In this document: positions 1 to 9,401 of the stretch, piece by piece | Layout: each line of letters starts with the position of its first letter | How positions within the stretch are numbered: the stretch's first letter is position 1 | Origin: JBGTBQ01 sp041749275 | Lineage (GTDB): Bacteria; Acidobacteriota; Blastocatellia; Pyrinomonadales; Pyrinomonadaceae | NCBI GenBank assembly: GCA_041749275.1 | Contig: JBGTBQ010000329.1 | Location: 1 to 24,398 of the forward strand | Direction: 5' to 3' | DNA: 24,398 nucleotides | Made by a program: the position numbers and the translations under genes | The notes under the pieces: generated by a model | Seen by the model: only the letters and a program-made list of their open reading frames with translations | Told to the model about the DNA's origin: nothing | Databases searched by the model: none

Positions 1-564
1 CTCTCGGCGCTCGACATCGAGCGCGCGCACATCCTCGGCGCGTCCTTCGGCGGTTTCGTCGCGCAGGAGTTCGCGCTTGGGTTTCCTGAGATGACGCGTA
101 AGCTGATTCTCGCCTGCACGAGCCACGGCGGCGCGGGGCACATCCCGCCCACGGCGGAGACGCTGGCGGCCATCGCCTCGACGAAGGGGCTGAACACGGA
201 GGAGCGCGTGCGCGAGAATCTGCTGCTCGCCTTCACGCCCGGCTACATCGAGCGCGAGCGCGCGGAGGTTGGGCGCGTGGTATCTTTACGCGCCGAGAAT
301 CGCGTGCCGGATTACGTCTACCAACGACAACTACAAGCCGCCGTCGCGTTTGATTCCGCATCCCGTGTGGGCGCGATCAGCGCGCCGACGCTCGTCATCA
401 CCGGCGACGCTGACAACATCGTGCCGCCCGCAAACTCCGACAACCTCGCCGCCCGCATCCCCGGCGCGGAGTTGCGGGTTGTCGCGGGAGGCAGCCACAC
501 TTTCTTCATCGAGCGCGCCGACGAATTCAACCACGCGGTCATGGAGTTCATCGAGAAATCATGA
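1..564 (+). CDS. Alpha/beta hydrolase, 3' part (5' end outside window)
   Basis: The reading frame is open from the first base, so the true start lies upstream; an internal ATG at 91 is not the start. The visible 187 residues hold a nucleophile elbow, GASFGG (serine near visible residue 15), a strand-plus-acid motif VITGDADNIVPP near the C-terminal third, and the terminal histidine motif GGSHTFFIE. In order these give the Ser-Asp-His triad of the alpha/beta hydrolase fold. Spacing and the VPP after the acid resemble small esterase, haloperoxidase or 3-oxoadipate enol-lactonase-like members. The substrate cannot be told from sequence. The stop codon is followed directly by a long fold-back repeat that may end transcription. 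The family call is firm; the exact enzyme is unknown. Confidence 0.85.
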   Translation, partial: LSALDIERAHILGASFGGFVAQEFALGFPEMTRKLILACTSHGGAGHIPPTAETLAAIASTKGLNTEERVRENLLLAFTPGYIERERAEVGRVVSLRAENRVPDYVYQRQLQAAVAFDSASRVGAISAPTLVITGDADNIVPPANSDNLAARIPGAELRVVAGGSHTFFIERADEFNHAVMEFIEKS

Positions 565-580
565 ATTCGATTTCGGGCTT

Positions 581-709
581 TATAGCAATTTGCAATTGGA
601 TGCGACCACATCAACGACCGTTTAGAGGCGGGCAATGCCCGCCGGTTCAACTTGAGACGGCGGGCATTGCCCGCCTCTAAACGGTCGCACCCAATTGCAA
701 ACCGCTGTA
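581..709. repeat. Long imperfect inverted repeat (REP/MITE-like fold-back)
   Basis: A perfect 28-bp inverted repeat (616-643 against 659-686) has a 15-nt loop. Each arm contains the near-palindrome GGCGGGCAATGCCCGCC. The symmetry continues outward: 581-603 matches the complement of 687-709 with about four mismatches, interrupted on the left by 12 extra bases (604-615). No ORF lies inside. It could be a non-autonomous mobile repeat or a bidirectional stop for transcription between the hydrolase and groEL. Confidence 0.8.
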
Positions 710-759
710 AGTCCTGAATTAAAACGCTTTTGAGTTAAATCGAAAGAGAGGAATAACAA

Positions 760-2397
760 GTGGCAGCGAAAGAACTGAAGTTCAGAGAGGACGCGCGGGG
801 CGCGATACTTGAAGGCGTGAACGTGCTGGCGAACGCGGTGCGTGTGACGCTGGGGCCAAAAGGTCGAAACGTCGTGATCGGCAAAAAATACGGCTCGCCC
901 GTCATCACGAAGGACGGCGTGACGGTGGCGAAAGAGATCGAGCTGAAGGACAAGTATCAGAACATGGGCGCGCAGATGGTGCGCGAGGTGGCGTCGAAGA
1001 CGAACGATATGGCGGGCGACGGGACGACGACGGCGACCGTGCTCGCGCAGGCGCTCTTCCGCGAGGGCGTGAAGAACGTCGCGGCGGGCGCGAACCCGAT
1101 GTCCTTGCAGCGCGGCATTCAACTCGGCGTCGAAGCGGCGACCGCCGCGCTCGAAAAGATGTCGAAGAAGGTGAAGGACAAGTCCGACCTCGCCAACGTC
1201 GCCGCCGTCTCGGCGAACAACGACCGCGAGATCGGCGAGCTGGTCTCCGAGGCGATGGAGCAGGTCGGCAAGGACGGCGTCGTGACGGTCGAAGAGTCGA
1301 AGTCCATGCAGACCGAGCTTGACCTCGTCGAAGGGATGCAGTTCGACCGCGGTTATCAGTCGCCCTACTTCGTCACGAACGCCGACCGCATGGAGGCCGT
1401 CCTCGAAGAGCCGCTGATTCTCCTCCACGAGAAAAAGATCGCCGCGATGCGCGACCTGCTGCCGGTGCTCGAACAGGCGGCGCAGCAGGGACGCGCGCTG
1501 CTCATCATCTCGGAGGATGTCGAGGGCGACGCACTCGCCACGCTCGTCGTCAACCGGATGCGCGGCACGATCAAGGTCTGCGCCGTCAAGGCGCCCGCCT
1601 TCGGCGACCGGCGCAAGGCCATCCTCGATGACCTCTCGGTGCTGACGGGCGCGCGTGTCATTACCGAAGACCTCGGCATCAAGCTGGAGAACGTTACGCT
1701 CGCGGACCTCGGCTCCGCGAAGCGCGTGATCGTTGATAAGGACTCCACGACCATCGTCGAGGGCGCGGGCCAACGCAAGGAGATTGAAGGGCGCGTCCAG
1801 ACCATCCGCCGGCAGATCGCGGAGACGACCTCGGACTATGACCGCGAGAAGTTGCAGGAGCGTCTGGCGAAACTCGCGGGCGGCGTCGCCGTCATCCGCG
1901 CCGGCGCGGCGACCGAGACCGAGATGAAGGAAAAGAAGATGCGCGTCGAGGACGCGGTCAACTCCACGCGCGCCGCCGCGCAGGAAGGCATCGTGCCGGG
2001 CGGAGGCGTCGCGCTCGAGCGCGCCAGCCGCACGCTCGACAAGCTGGAAGTTGAAGGCGATGACCCGGACATTCGCACGGGCCTGCGGCTCCTGCGGCGC
2101 GCGATGGAGGAGCCGTTGCGCCGCATCGCCGAGAACGCGGGCGTGGATGGGGCGATTGTCATCGGCAAAGTGGAAGAGTCGAAGGGCGCGGTCGGGTATA
2201 ACGCCGCGACGGGTGTGTATGAAGACCTCGTGGCCGCCGGCATCATTGACCCGACGAAGGTCGTCCGCACGGCCTTGCAGAACGCCGCTTCAATCGCGGG
2301 CCTGCTGCTCACGACCGACGCCGCGGTGACGGACGCGCCGGAGCCGAAAAAGTCCGCCGCGCCTCCGATGCCGGGGGGCGAGGATTACGACTACTAA
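760..2397 (+). CDS. groL: 60-kDa chaperonin GroEL
   Basis: GroEL forms the double-ring cytosolic chaperonin that encloses unfolded proteins and hydrolyses ATP. The 545-residue product has the normal family length and start (MAAKELKF). Landmarks are LGPKGR (31-36), the ATP-site aspartate in GDGTTTATV (D87, same number as E. coli) and the equatorial segment VEDAVNSTRAAAQEG followed by IVPGGG. The start is GTG, preceded by GAGAGG at about 8 nt. The C-terminus ends GGEDYDY rather than the flexible Gly-Gly-Met repeat of E. coli. No groES lies within the 759 bp upstream or immediately downstream, and no CIRCE operator was seen. It may be a second copy whose partner is elsewhere. The stop is followed 3 nt later by heptad element H1, then a Clp ATPase gene. 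Confidence 0.97.
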   Translation: MAAKELKFREDARGAILEGVNVLANAVRVTLGPKGRNVVIGKKYGSPVITKDGVTVAKEIELKDKYQNMGAQMVREVASKTNDMAGDGTTTATVLAQALFREGVKNVAAGANPMSLQRGIQLGVEAATAALEKMSKKVKDKSDLANVAAVSANNDREIGELVSEAMEQVGKDGVVTVEESKSMQTELDLVEGMQFDRGYQSPYFVTNADRMEAVLEEPLILLHEKKIAAMRDLLPVLEQAAQQGRALLIISEDVEGDALATLVVNRMRGTIKVCAVKAPAFGDRRKAILDDLSVLTGARVITEDLGIKLENVTLADLGSAKRVIVDKDSTTIVEGAGQRKEIEGRVQTIRRQIAETTSDYDREKLQERLAKLAGGVAVIRAGAATETEMKEKKMRVEDAVNSTRAAAQEGIVPGGGVALERASRTLDKLEVEGDDPDIRTGLRLLRRAMEEPLRRIAENAGVDGAIVIGKVEESKGAVGYNAATGVYEDLVAAGIIDPTKVVRTALQNAASIAGLLLTTDAAVTDAPEPKKSAAPPMPGGEDYDY

Positions 2398-2400
2398 AGA

Positions 2401-2493
2401 AGGCAAAAGGTAAAAGTAAAAAGGCGAAAGTGAAGAAACGAATCTGCCGGCCAGTCTCCTTCACTTTTGCCTTTTACCTTTTTACATTTTCCT
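2401..2493. repeat. Heptad fold-back element H1 (AGGYAAA type)
   Basis: The left arm is five 7-bp units in register: AGGCAAA, AGGTAAA, AGTAAAA, AGGCGAA, AGTGAAG (2401-2435). The right arm (2459-2493) read on the minus strand is AGGAAAA, TGTAAAA, AGGTAAA, AGGCAAA, AGTGAAG. The loop is 23 nt and contains GCCGGC. The arms pair over most of 35 bp. It begins 3 nt after the groEL stop, and the 3' arm is T-rich, so it could act as a terminator. Confidence 0.85.
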
Positions 2494-2527
2494 TTCTCAG
2501 TGGCGTGAATTTTGCTTCGCGCGTGTG

Positions 2528-2536
2528 TGGTATGAT
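2528..2536 (+). promoter_or_regulatory. Candidate extended -10 promoter for the Clp ATPase gene
   Basis: TGGTATGAT matches an extended -10 (TG-n-TATNAT). No good -35 lies at 16-18 bp; TTGCTT at 2512-2517 is too close. Extended -10 promoters can work without a -35. Transcription would start near 2543 and leave a leader of about 200 nt. Confidence 0.45.
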
Positions 2537-2741
2537 TCGGGTGTCCGGAAGCGTGACAAAGCGCAACCGGGCATTTGCACCTCGCATCTAAACAAGGCCG
2601 TTCGGGCGGGTTTCTTTGTCGGAACTGTTTCGCCGGTTTGAGAACACGGTTTCAGCTCCCGTCGTAAAAGAGGACGGCTGTAGTTGATGATGCGGGTGTC
2701 AGGTGATTTTATCTGCTCCCGCGCCAGTCGAAGGAAAAGCA

Positions 2742-5045
<2,304 letters not shown>

Positions 5046-5083
5046 GGCGCGAGGCCGCGTCTGGATTGACTCGCCAACGATTC

Positions 5084-5120
5084 GAGAAGGCTTCAATGCG
5101 GAAATCATTGAAGCCTTCTC
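5084..5120 (+). terminator. Hairpin terminator after the Clp ATPase gene
   Basis: A perfect 15-bp stem (GAGAAGGCTTCAATG, 5084-5098, with its complement 5106-5120) has a 7-nt loop CGGAAAT and is followed by the A/T-rich AATTTATTAT. It lies 39 nt past the stop. The downstream T-run is weak but the stem is strong. Confidence 0.75.
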
Positions 5121-5170
5121 AATTTATTATCAACTCGACATGTTCGTCCGTTTTCAACGCGACGAGCATC

Positions 5171-5199
5171 TTGCTTTCGCCCTCCCCGCGATTTATAAA
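5171..5199 (+). promoter_or_regulatory. Candidate promoter giving a leaderless mRNA
   Basis: TTGCTT (5171-5176) and TATAAA (5194-5199) are 17 bp apart. The predicted transcription start falls at about 5206-5207, on the ATG of the secreted-protein gene. No Shine-Dalgarno sequence precedes that ATG, which would fit a leaderless message. Inference from sequence only. Confidence 0.4.
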
Positions 5200-5206
5200 A
5201 ATCACC

Positions 5207-6052
5207 ATGAGAAAGACGCTTTTGCCCTTCAACGCGCGCCCGTGGCTGGCGGCGCTCTTCATGTTCGTTTGCGCGCCCGTCGCGCTCGCGCAGACCGGCT
5301 CCAACGCCGCCGCGAGCACGCCCCACGGCGCGAAGGATACGGCGACGAAAGCGGATGAGAAGGCCGAGGAGGTCGTCCGGCGGGCCGTCGAGGCAATGGG
5401 CGGCGGCTCTTATCTCGGCGTGCGCTCGGTCGTCTCGCGCGGCAACTTCACGGCCTACGAGCAAGGAGTGGCGACGTTGCCGATTACGTTTGTGGACTAT
5501 CTGGTCTTCCCCGACCGCGAGCGCACCGAGTTCAAGGGGCGCGGCGTGCGGAGCATCCAGACCAACACGGGCGAGACGGGCTGGCTCTTCGATGGAATGG
5601 TGAAGAAGATCAAAGACCTCACGCCCGAACAGATCGCGGACTTTCGCTACGCCTTGCGGACGAGCCTCGACAATCTGCTGCGCGGCTGGTGGCGCGACGC
5701 GGGCGCGCGTCTCGCTTACGTGGGCCGGCGCGAGGCCGGCGTCGGAATGCGGAACGAGACCGTACGCCTCACCTATCCGGATGGCTTCGTGGTTGATTAC
5801 GAGTTCGGCGCGCGGGATTTCAAACCCGCGAAGGTACGCTACAAGAAGAAGAACAATGAAGGCGAAGAGGTCGAAGAGGAGGATCGCTACGGTCAGCACC
5901 TGACGGTGGACGGCGTCGTCTTCGCGTTCGTCATTGACCACTACCGCGCGGGTGTGCAGTCGAGCCGCGTCAACTACGAGAAGGTCGAACTCAACCAGCC
6001 CATCCCCGACTCGCTCTTCGCGCGCCCGGTGGACGTGAAGTCAATCAAGTGA
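5207..6052 (+). CDS. Secreted protein of unknown function, LolA-like style
   Basis: The 281-residue product begins with a clear Sec signal peptide: MRKTLL, a basic stretch, hydrophobic core LAALFMFVCAPVA, and likely cleavage after ALA at about residue 28. The mature part starts with a low-complexity linker, then EVVRRAVEAMGGGSYLGVRS. After that come alternating strand-like segments (WLFDGMVKKIKDL, VRLTYPDGFVVDYEF, GQHLTVDGVVFAFVI) and a C-terminal PIPDSLFARP. This pattern resembles periplasmic outer-membrane-lipoprotein-sorting (LolA/LolB-like) folds, but no diagnostic motif settles it. The frame is open upstream to 5066, but that stretch crosses the terminator hairpin and lacks a signal peptide, so ATG 5207 is chosen. 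It is convergent with the glycosyltransferase downstream. Confidence 0.8.
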   Translation: MRKTLLPFNARPWLAALFMFVCAPVALAQTGSNAAASTPHGAKDTATKADEKAEEVVRRAVEAMGGGSYLGVRSVVSRGNFTAYEQGVATLPITFVDYLVFPDRERTEFKGRGVRSIQTNTGETGWLFDGMVKKIKDLTPEQIADFRYALRTSLDNLLRGWWRDAGARLAYVGRREAGVGMRNETVRLTYPDGFVVDYEFGARDFKPAKVRYKKKNNEGEEVEEEDRYGQHLTVDGVVFAFVIDHYRAGVQSSRVNYEKVELNQPIPDSLFARPVDVKSIK

Positions 6053-6143
6053 AGCGCGGGACGTTCGGATGAGTCGGAGTCTCTCGACGTGGACGTAAGT
6101 TTTACACTGTAGCGGGAAAGCTTCAACGCCGGCGCGGTGTGAG

Positions 6144-6188
6144 AAAGGGCGTGGGCGCATGGCTGTTTGTCATGCGCCCACGCCCTTT
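6144..6188. terminator. Bidirectional hairpin terminator between convergent genes
   Basis: A perfect 18-bp GC-rich stem (6144-6161 with 6171-6188) has a 9-nt loop GCTGTTTGT. The stem starts AAAGGG and ends CCCTTT, giving A/T-rich borders in both directions. It lies between the stop of the plus-strand secreted protein and the stop of the minus-strand glycosyltransferase. Confidence 0.85.
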
Positions 6189-6214
6189 ATCCGCCAGATG
6201 CTTCACCCGGCTTA

Positions 6215-7396
6215 TTATTTCCTGACGCTCGCCTCCGCGCGCGACGCCGACGCTGCTTCTTCGGTGCGCGCGCGCGCGGTGGGATGCGGTTCAGGCAGCC
6301 CGGCCATCCGCGCGAAGAGGTTCTCGTACTCGTCCACGACATATTCCCAGTCGTAGCGCTCGCGCACGCGCTGCTGCGCGCGCTGCCGGTACTGGTTGAC
6401 CAGCGCGCCGTCGCGCAGCACGTTTTGCAACTTCGCCGTGAGGTCATCGCCGTCCGTGTAAGTGATTGCGGCGTCGCCCACGGCCTCCATGTTTTCGGGC
6501 GTCGCCAGCGTCAGCACACAGTTGCCGTAGCCCATCGCTTCCAGCAGCGCCGGGTGCGTGCCGCCGACTTCGGTCGCGCCCACGTAGCAGTAAGCGTTCT
6601 GTTGAAGTGCGCGGTAGGCGTCGCCAAAGACGAAGCCGGTGAAGACTATCCGCCGGTCGCGGCGCGCGAGCGAGCGCAGGCGGTTGATGTAATCCTCGGC
6701 GTAAGGCGCGTCGCCGACGACGAGAAGTTTGTGCGGCGTCCGCACGCGCTTGAAGGCTTCGATGACGAGATGCGCGTTGTTCTCCGGTTCGAGGCGCGAC
6801 ACGTAGAGCACGTAGCGGTTCGGCTCGACGCCCCAGCGCTTGACCGCCGCGCGGTCGAGCCGCCGCTCGACCTCCGCGCCGTAAGCGATCATCGTCGAGG
6901 GCGCTTTGTAACGCGCCATGTAATAGTCCTGTATGACGCGCGCGTCCGTCACCGTCTCGTTCGGCAGCCACACGGCGAGGCGCTCGGCCACGCGATAGTA
7001 GTTCTTTCCGAGCCAGTTCCACTTCTTGCGTTTGTGCTCAAGGCCGTCAACGTTGATGGCGACGGGGACGCCCCCCGCGCGCAGGAAGGGCGCGAAGGGC
7101 GCGTTGGCGGCGTTGCAGATGAGCGCGGCATCGAAGCTGCGCCCGGTCGCCCCCGCGTGCAGCGCCGAGAGGAAGGCGTGGACGACCGTGTCGAAATATT
7201 TGTGACGGATGGTAGGCAGGACTTTCAGGCGGACGCCTTTGTACTCGATCTGGCGCGGGCTAACGTAGTGCGCGCGGCAGTAGACCGTGACGCTGTGCCC
7301 GCGCGCGACGAGGCGCGTCGAAAGCTGTTCCGCGAAAGTCTCGAATCCCCCGTAACTCGCGGGCACACCCCGCGTCCCCAGTATGGCGATACGCAT
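6215..7396 (-). CDS. GT-B glycosyltransferase with DUF1972 N-terminal domain
   Basis: The 393-residue product starts MRIAILGTRGVPASYGGFET, the hallmark of the DUF1972 acceptor domain found in rhamnosyl- and related transferases of exopolysaccharide and cell-wall polymer synthesis. The C-terminal half is a family-4 donor domain: YVLYVSRLEPENN opens the nucleotide-sugar site, and GGTHPALLEAMGYGN supplies the conserved glutamates. It would add a sugar to a lipid-linked glycan at the cytosolic face of the membrane. The last 25 residues are a charged Ala/Arg/Glu tail. It follows a second glycosyltransferase on the same strand across heptad element H2. No Shine-Dalgarno precedes the ATG; the heptads end 7 nt before it. 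Donor and acceptor cannot be named. Confidence 0.9.
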   Translation of the reverse strand: MRIAILGTRGVPASYGGFETFAEQLSTRLVARGHSVTVYCRAHYVSPRQIEYKGVRLKVLPTIRHKYFDTVVHAFLSALHAGATGRSFDAALICNAANAPFAPFLRAGGVPVAINVDGLEHKRKKWNWLGKNYYRVAERLAVWLPNETVTDARVIQDYYMARYKAPSTMIAYGAEVERRLDRAAVKRWGVEPNRYVLYVSRLEPENNAHLVIEAFKRVRTPHKLLVVGDAPYAEDYINRLRSLARRDRRIVFTGFVFGDAYRALQQNAYCYVGATEVGGTHPALLEAMGYGNCVLTLATPENMEAVGDAAITYTDGDDLTAKLQNVLRDGALVNQYRQRAQQRVRERYDWEYVVDEYENLFARMAGLPEPHPTARARTEEAASASRAEASVRK

Positions 7397-7403
7397 GATT
7401 CAA

Positions 7404-7479
7404 GGGATGAGGGATGAGGGATGAGGGATGAAGTTAAAGACAAAGCTTTCTTCATCCCTCATCCTTCATCCCTCATCCT
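7404..7479. repeat. Heptad fold-back element H2 (GGGATGA type)
   Basis: The left arm is four perfect GGGATGA units (7404-7431). The right arm is TCATCCC, TCATCCT, TCATCCC, TCATCCT (7452-7479), the complementary heptad in the same register. The loop is about 20 nt, with AAAG and CTTT able to extend the stem. The stop codon of the upstream glycosyltransferase (7466-7468) lies inside the right arm, and the next gene starts 7 nt beyond the left arm. Confidence 0.92.
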
Positions 7480-8596
7480 CCCTCCCAGTGGCTTTTCTAT
7501 AGACCTGTAGAGTCATGCGGGCTGTGTCCCGCCAGTCGAACGCAAGTGCGCGTTGAAGTCCCCGCGCACTAAGTTCAGCGCGCAGGGCCGCGTCGTCAAT
7601 CAGGCGCGCGATGGCATCTCTAATCGCGCCCGTGTCAAAAGGGTCAACCAACAGGCCGGCGTTGCCGACCACCTCCGGCAGGCTCGTGAGGTTGCCGGTG
7701 ATGACCGGCGTGCCGCATCGCATCGCTTCGAGCGGAGGCAGCCCGAAGCCTTCAAAGAAAGACGGATAGACGAAACAGAGTGCGCCGGAATACAGCGCTG
7801 GCAAGTCTGACTCTGAGACATAACCGGTCAGCGTCGTCCCGTCGCGGGCGCCCTCTTCCTCAATGGCCCTCAACGTCTCGCCGTAGAGCCACGCCTGTTT
7901 GCCGACGATAACCAGTTGCGGCAGCTTACTCCCGCCGCGCGCGCGGCGCAAGTCTGAATATGCACGTATAAGACGCGCGAGATTCTTCCGCGGCTGAATT
8001 GATCCGACCGCGAGAATGTAACCGCCACGGATGCCGTAAACGTTCCGGACTCTTTCGATTTCTGTTGCGCTCGCGGGCTGGAAGTGCGGCGCGGCGGCGA
8101 GTGGGATGACGCTCACGCGGTCGGGGCTGAGGCCGTAGGACTCGATGAGGTCGCGCCGCGTGTGCTCCGACGGCGCGATGACGTGCGCCGCGCGACGGGC
8201 CGTGCGCCGCACGGTCAGGCGCAGTTGCATTCGGCTCCGGCGCTTGAAGGTTTCCGGCAGGTGCTCGAACGAGAGATCGTGGATGGTGGCGACGACTGGA
8301 CACGGCGCGAGCGGCGGCGCGGTGTACTGCACGTGCAGGAGATCAACTGGCCGGCGGCGCAGCTCCGCCGAGAGCGTGAAAGGAATCCGCACGAGTGGCG
8401 TGTGCGGCAGCGTCCGGCGCACGCTGACGTGCGGCCAACGCCCGTGGAAACGCTCGAATGCCGCCTGCCTCGTCACGTAGACCGTGTAGCGGTGCGCCGG
8501 ATCGAGTTCCGCCAGCGACTCCACGAGGTTCGCCGCATAAGTCTCGTTGCCCGCCAAACCGGTGCCGACCGAGTGCGCGTCAATGGCGATGTGCAC
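7466..8596 (-). CDS. GT4-family glycosyltransferase
   Basis: A 376-residue GT-B fold enzyme of the mannosyl/glucosyltransferase GT4 type. The N-terminus MHIAIDAHSVGTGLAGNETY carries the glycine-rich acceptor loop. AVGSIQPRKNLARLI marks the donor domain entry. The diagnostic EX7E motif is FFEGFGLPPLEAMRCGTPVI, followed by LPEVVGNAGLLVDP. It should act at the inner membrane surface in assembly of a surface polysaccharide with the adjacent DUF1972 enzyme. The start is GTG at 8594-8596; no better ATG lies nearby. The last residues (REDEG) and the stop codon are encoded by heptad element H2, so the natural C-terminus looks overwritten by the repeat. Confidence 0.92.
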   Translation of the reverse strand: MHIAIDAHSVGTGLAGNETYAANLVESLAELDPAHRYTVYVTRQAAFERFHGRWPHVSVRRTLPHTPLVRIPFTLSAELRRRPVDLLHVQYTAPPLAPCPVVATIHDLSFEHLPETFKRRSRMQLRLTVRRTARRAAHVIAPSEHTRRDLIESYGLSPDRVSVIPLAAAPHFQPASATEIERVRNVYGIRGGYILAVGSIQPRKNLARLIRAYSDLRRARGGSKLPQLVIVGKQAWLYGETLRAIEEEGARDGTTLTGYVSESDLPALYSGALCFVYPSFFEGFGLPPLEAMRCGTPVITGNLTSLPEVVGNAGLLVDPFDTGAIRDAIARLIDDAALRAELSARGLQRALAFDWRDTARMTLQVYRKATGREDEG

Positions 8597-8920
8597 GGGC
8601 GGATGATACTACAACGGCGCTTGTTAAGATGCGGGGCTGCAAGCCCGGACGCGCGGCGCGTGACGGTCGCCGCACGGCAGGGCCGCGCTGACCGATTATC
8701 CCGGCGGCGGAGCCGCGAAAGAATTCGGAGCGAATTGTCGGAAAAGCAAGCCTTTCCGCACTGTGCGGGCGGCAGAGCCGCGGAACCTGATCTGCTTTGG
8801 CGAGCGGTCTCTTCTCTGTTGCTCGTTCGGGCCTCTGGATTTCCCACACGTAACTGACCGATGACGCTCACGATATGAAAGCTGTTGCGTTAGGATGAAA
8901 ACTGCGCTACCTTCGCGCGC
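8597..8920. other. Non-coding divergent region with mini-hairpin block
   Basis: No supportable gene lies here. The region separates the minus-strand glycosyltransferase from the plus-strand HTH gene. Its main content is a run of short hairpins (8634-8781). Next to the HTH gene, TTGCGT (8885-8890) and TACCTT (8908-8913), 17 bp apart, are a weak promoter candidate that would start transcription at the ATG. Confidence 0.5.
8634..8781. repeat. Cluster of mini-hairpins, mostly with 3-nt loops
   Basis: Consecutive perfect small stems: GGGCT-gca-AGCCC (8634-8646), ACGCG-cgg-CGCGT (8649-8661), CGGC-agg-GCCG (8675-8685), GCGGC-gga-GCCGC (8704-8716), AATTCG-gag-CGAATT (8722-8736), an imperfect CGGAAA/TTTCCG stem (8739-8758), CCGCA-ctg-TGCGG (8756-8768, overlapping the previous one) and GCGGC-aga-GCCGC (8769-8781). 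All but one have three-base loops. This is denser than expected by chance even in GC-rich DNA. Function unknown. Confidence 0.6.
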
Positions 8921-9097
8921 ATGGAGAAAGAATACCTCTCGCCTGAAGAGGCTGCTTTCCTGCTCGGCGTCACCCGCCGCACGATTTACAACTGGCTTAA
9001 AGCTGGCAAACTACCAGCTCTTCATATCGGTCGAACATGGCGCATTCATCGTGCGAATCTTGTCGCGAACACGAACAGCACGGAACGTGTAGTATGA
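8921..9097 (+). CDS. Small excisionase-type helix-turn-helix DNA-binding protein
   Basis: A 58-codon ORF reads MEKEYLSPEEAAFLLGVTRR, then TIYNWLKAGKLPALHIG, then RTWRIHRANLV. This is the full winged HTH pattern of the excisionase/MerR-like HTH_17 family: an L-S-x-E-E-A-A-x-L-L-G-V helix, the recognition helix with TIYNWLKAGKLPA, and the wing with the GRTWRI motif. Such proteins act as phage or plasmid excision factors, or as stand-alone regulators. No integrase or recombinase lies nearby, so regulation is as likely as excision. No Shine-Dalgarno is present within 20 nt of the ATG. The next gene on the strand is the kinase fusion 304 bp downstream. Confidence 0.75.
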   Translation: MEKEYLSPEEAAFLLGVTRRTIYNWLKAGKLPALHIGRTWRIHRANLVANTNSTERVV

Positions 9098-9401
9098 AGA
9101 CTGCCACGGTTAGAAACATACAGGCGGCTGCGCGCAGACAACCGCGCTCACCATGGCGGTCGCCTTGTCTGCCAAAGGCTCACGCGGACTTACAGTCTTG
9201 GTCGGACGGATGACCTCTCGGCGGGCGGTCTCGGGAGTTGATCTGAACGAATCGGAGCGGACGCGCCGCGCGGCACGGAGGCGACGCCAAGTGGGCCGCG
9301 GCTTTGGCTGACTTTCTCGTCGGCGTAAGTAATAGTTCAGGTCGCTTCCAGCGGTGAAGCCGGCGGGGTGAAACAAGGGGTCGTCTCATCGAGCTAGACC
9401 C
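9098..9401. other. Gap between HTH gene and kinase gene, no clear content
   Basis: I find no supportable gene. A 52-codon plus-strand frame starting with an ATG near 9152 and an 88-codon minus-strand frame are arginine-rich without any recognisable motif. No strong Shine-Dalgarno sequence precedes the kinase start at 9402. The region may hold its promoter but no consensus pair stands out. Confidence 0.4.

Larger units (their letters stand above)
2398..2741 (+). other. groEL-clp intergenic region with long leader
   Basis: This gap holds heptad element H1 (2401-2493), a candidate extended -10 promoter (2528-2536) and then about 200 nt of leader up to the Clp start codon. I see no convincing ORF in the leader. 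An antisense 87-codon frame lacks family features. The leader could carry regulation of the Clp gene, but I recognise no known riboswitch or RNA thermometer. Confidence 0.6.

Noticed and set aside
690..759. CIRCE operator or promoter for groEL
   Set aside because: No TTAGCACTC-type inverted repeat is present, and candidate -10/-35 pairs are too poor to call.
622..1773. Long antisense ORF across the groEL start
   Set aside because: It is a frame shadow of GC-rich groEL codons: His/Arg/Asp-rich, no domain pattern, and it runs through the inverted repeat.
6167..7417. 416-codon plus-strand ORF opposite the DUF1972 glycosyltransferase
   Set aside because: Shadow frame; the minus strand carries a full-length recognised enzyme.
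9152..9310. 52-codon arginine-rich ORF before the kinase gene
   Set aside because: No Shine-Dalgarno, no motif and composition like random GC-rich sequence.
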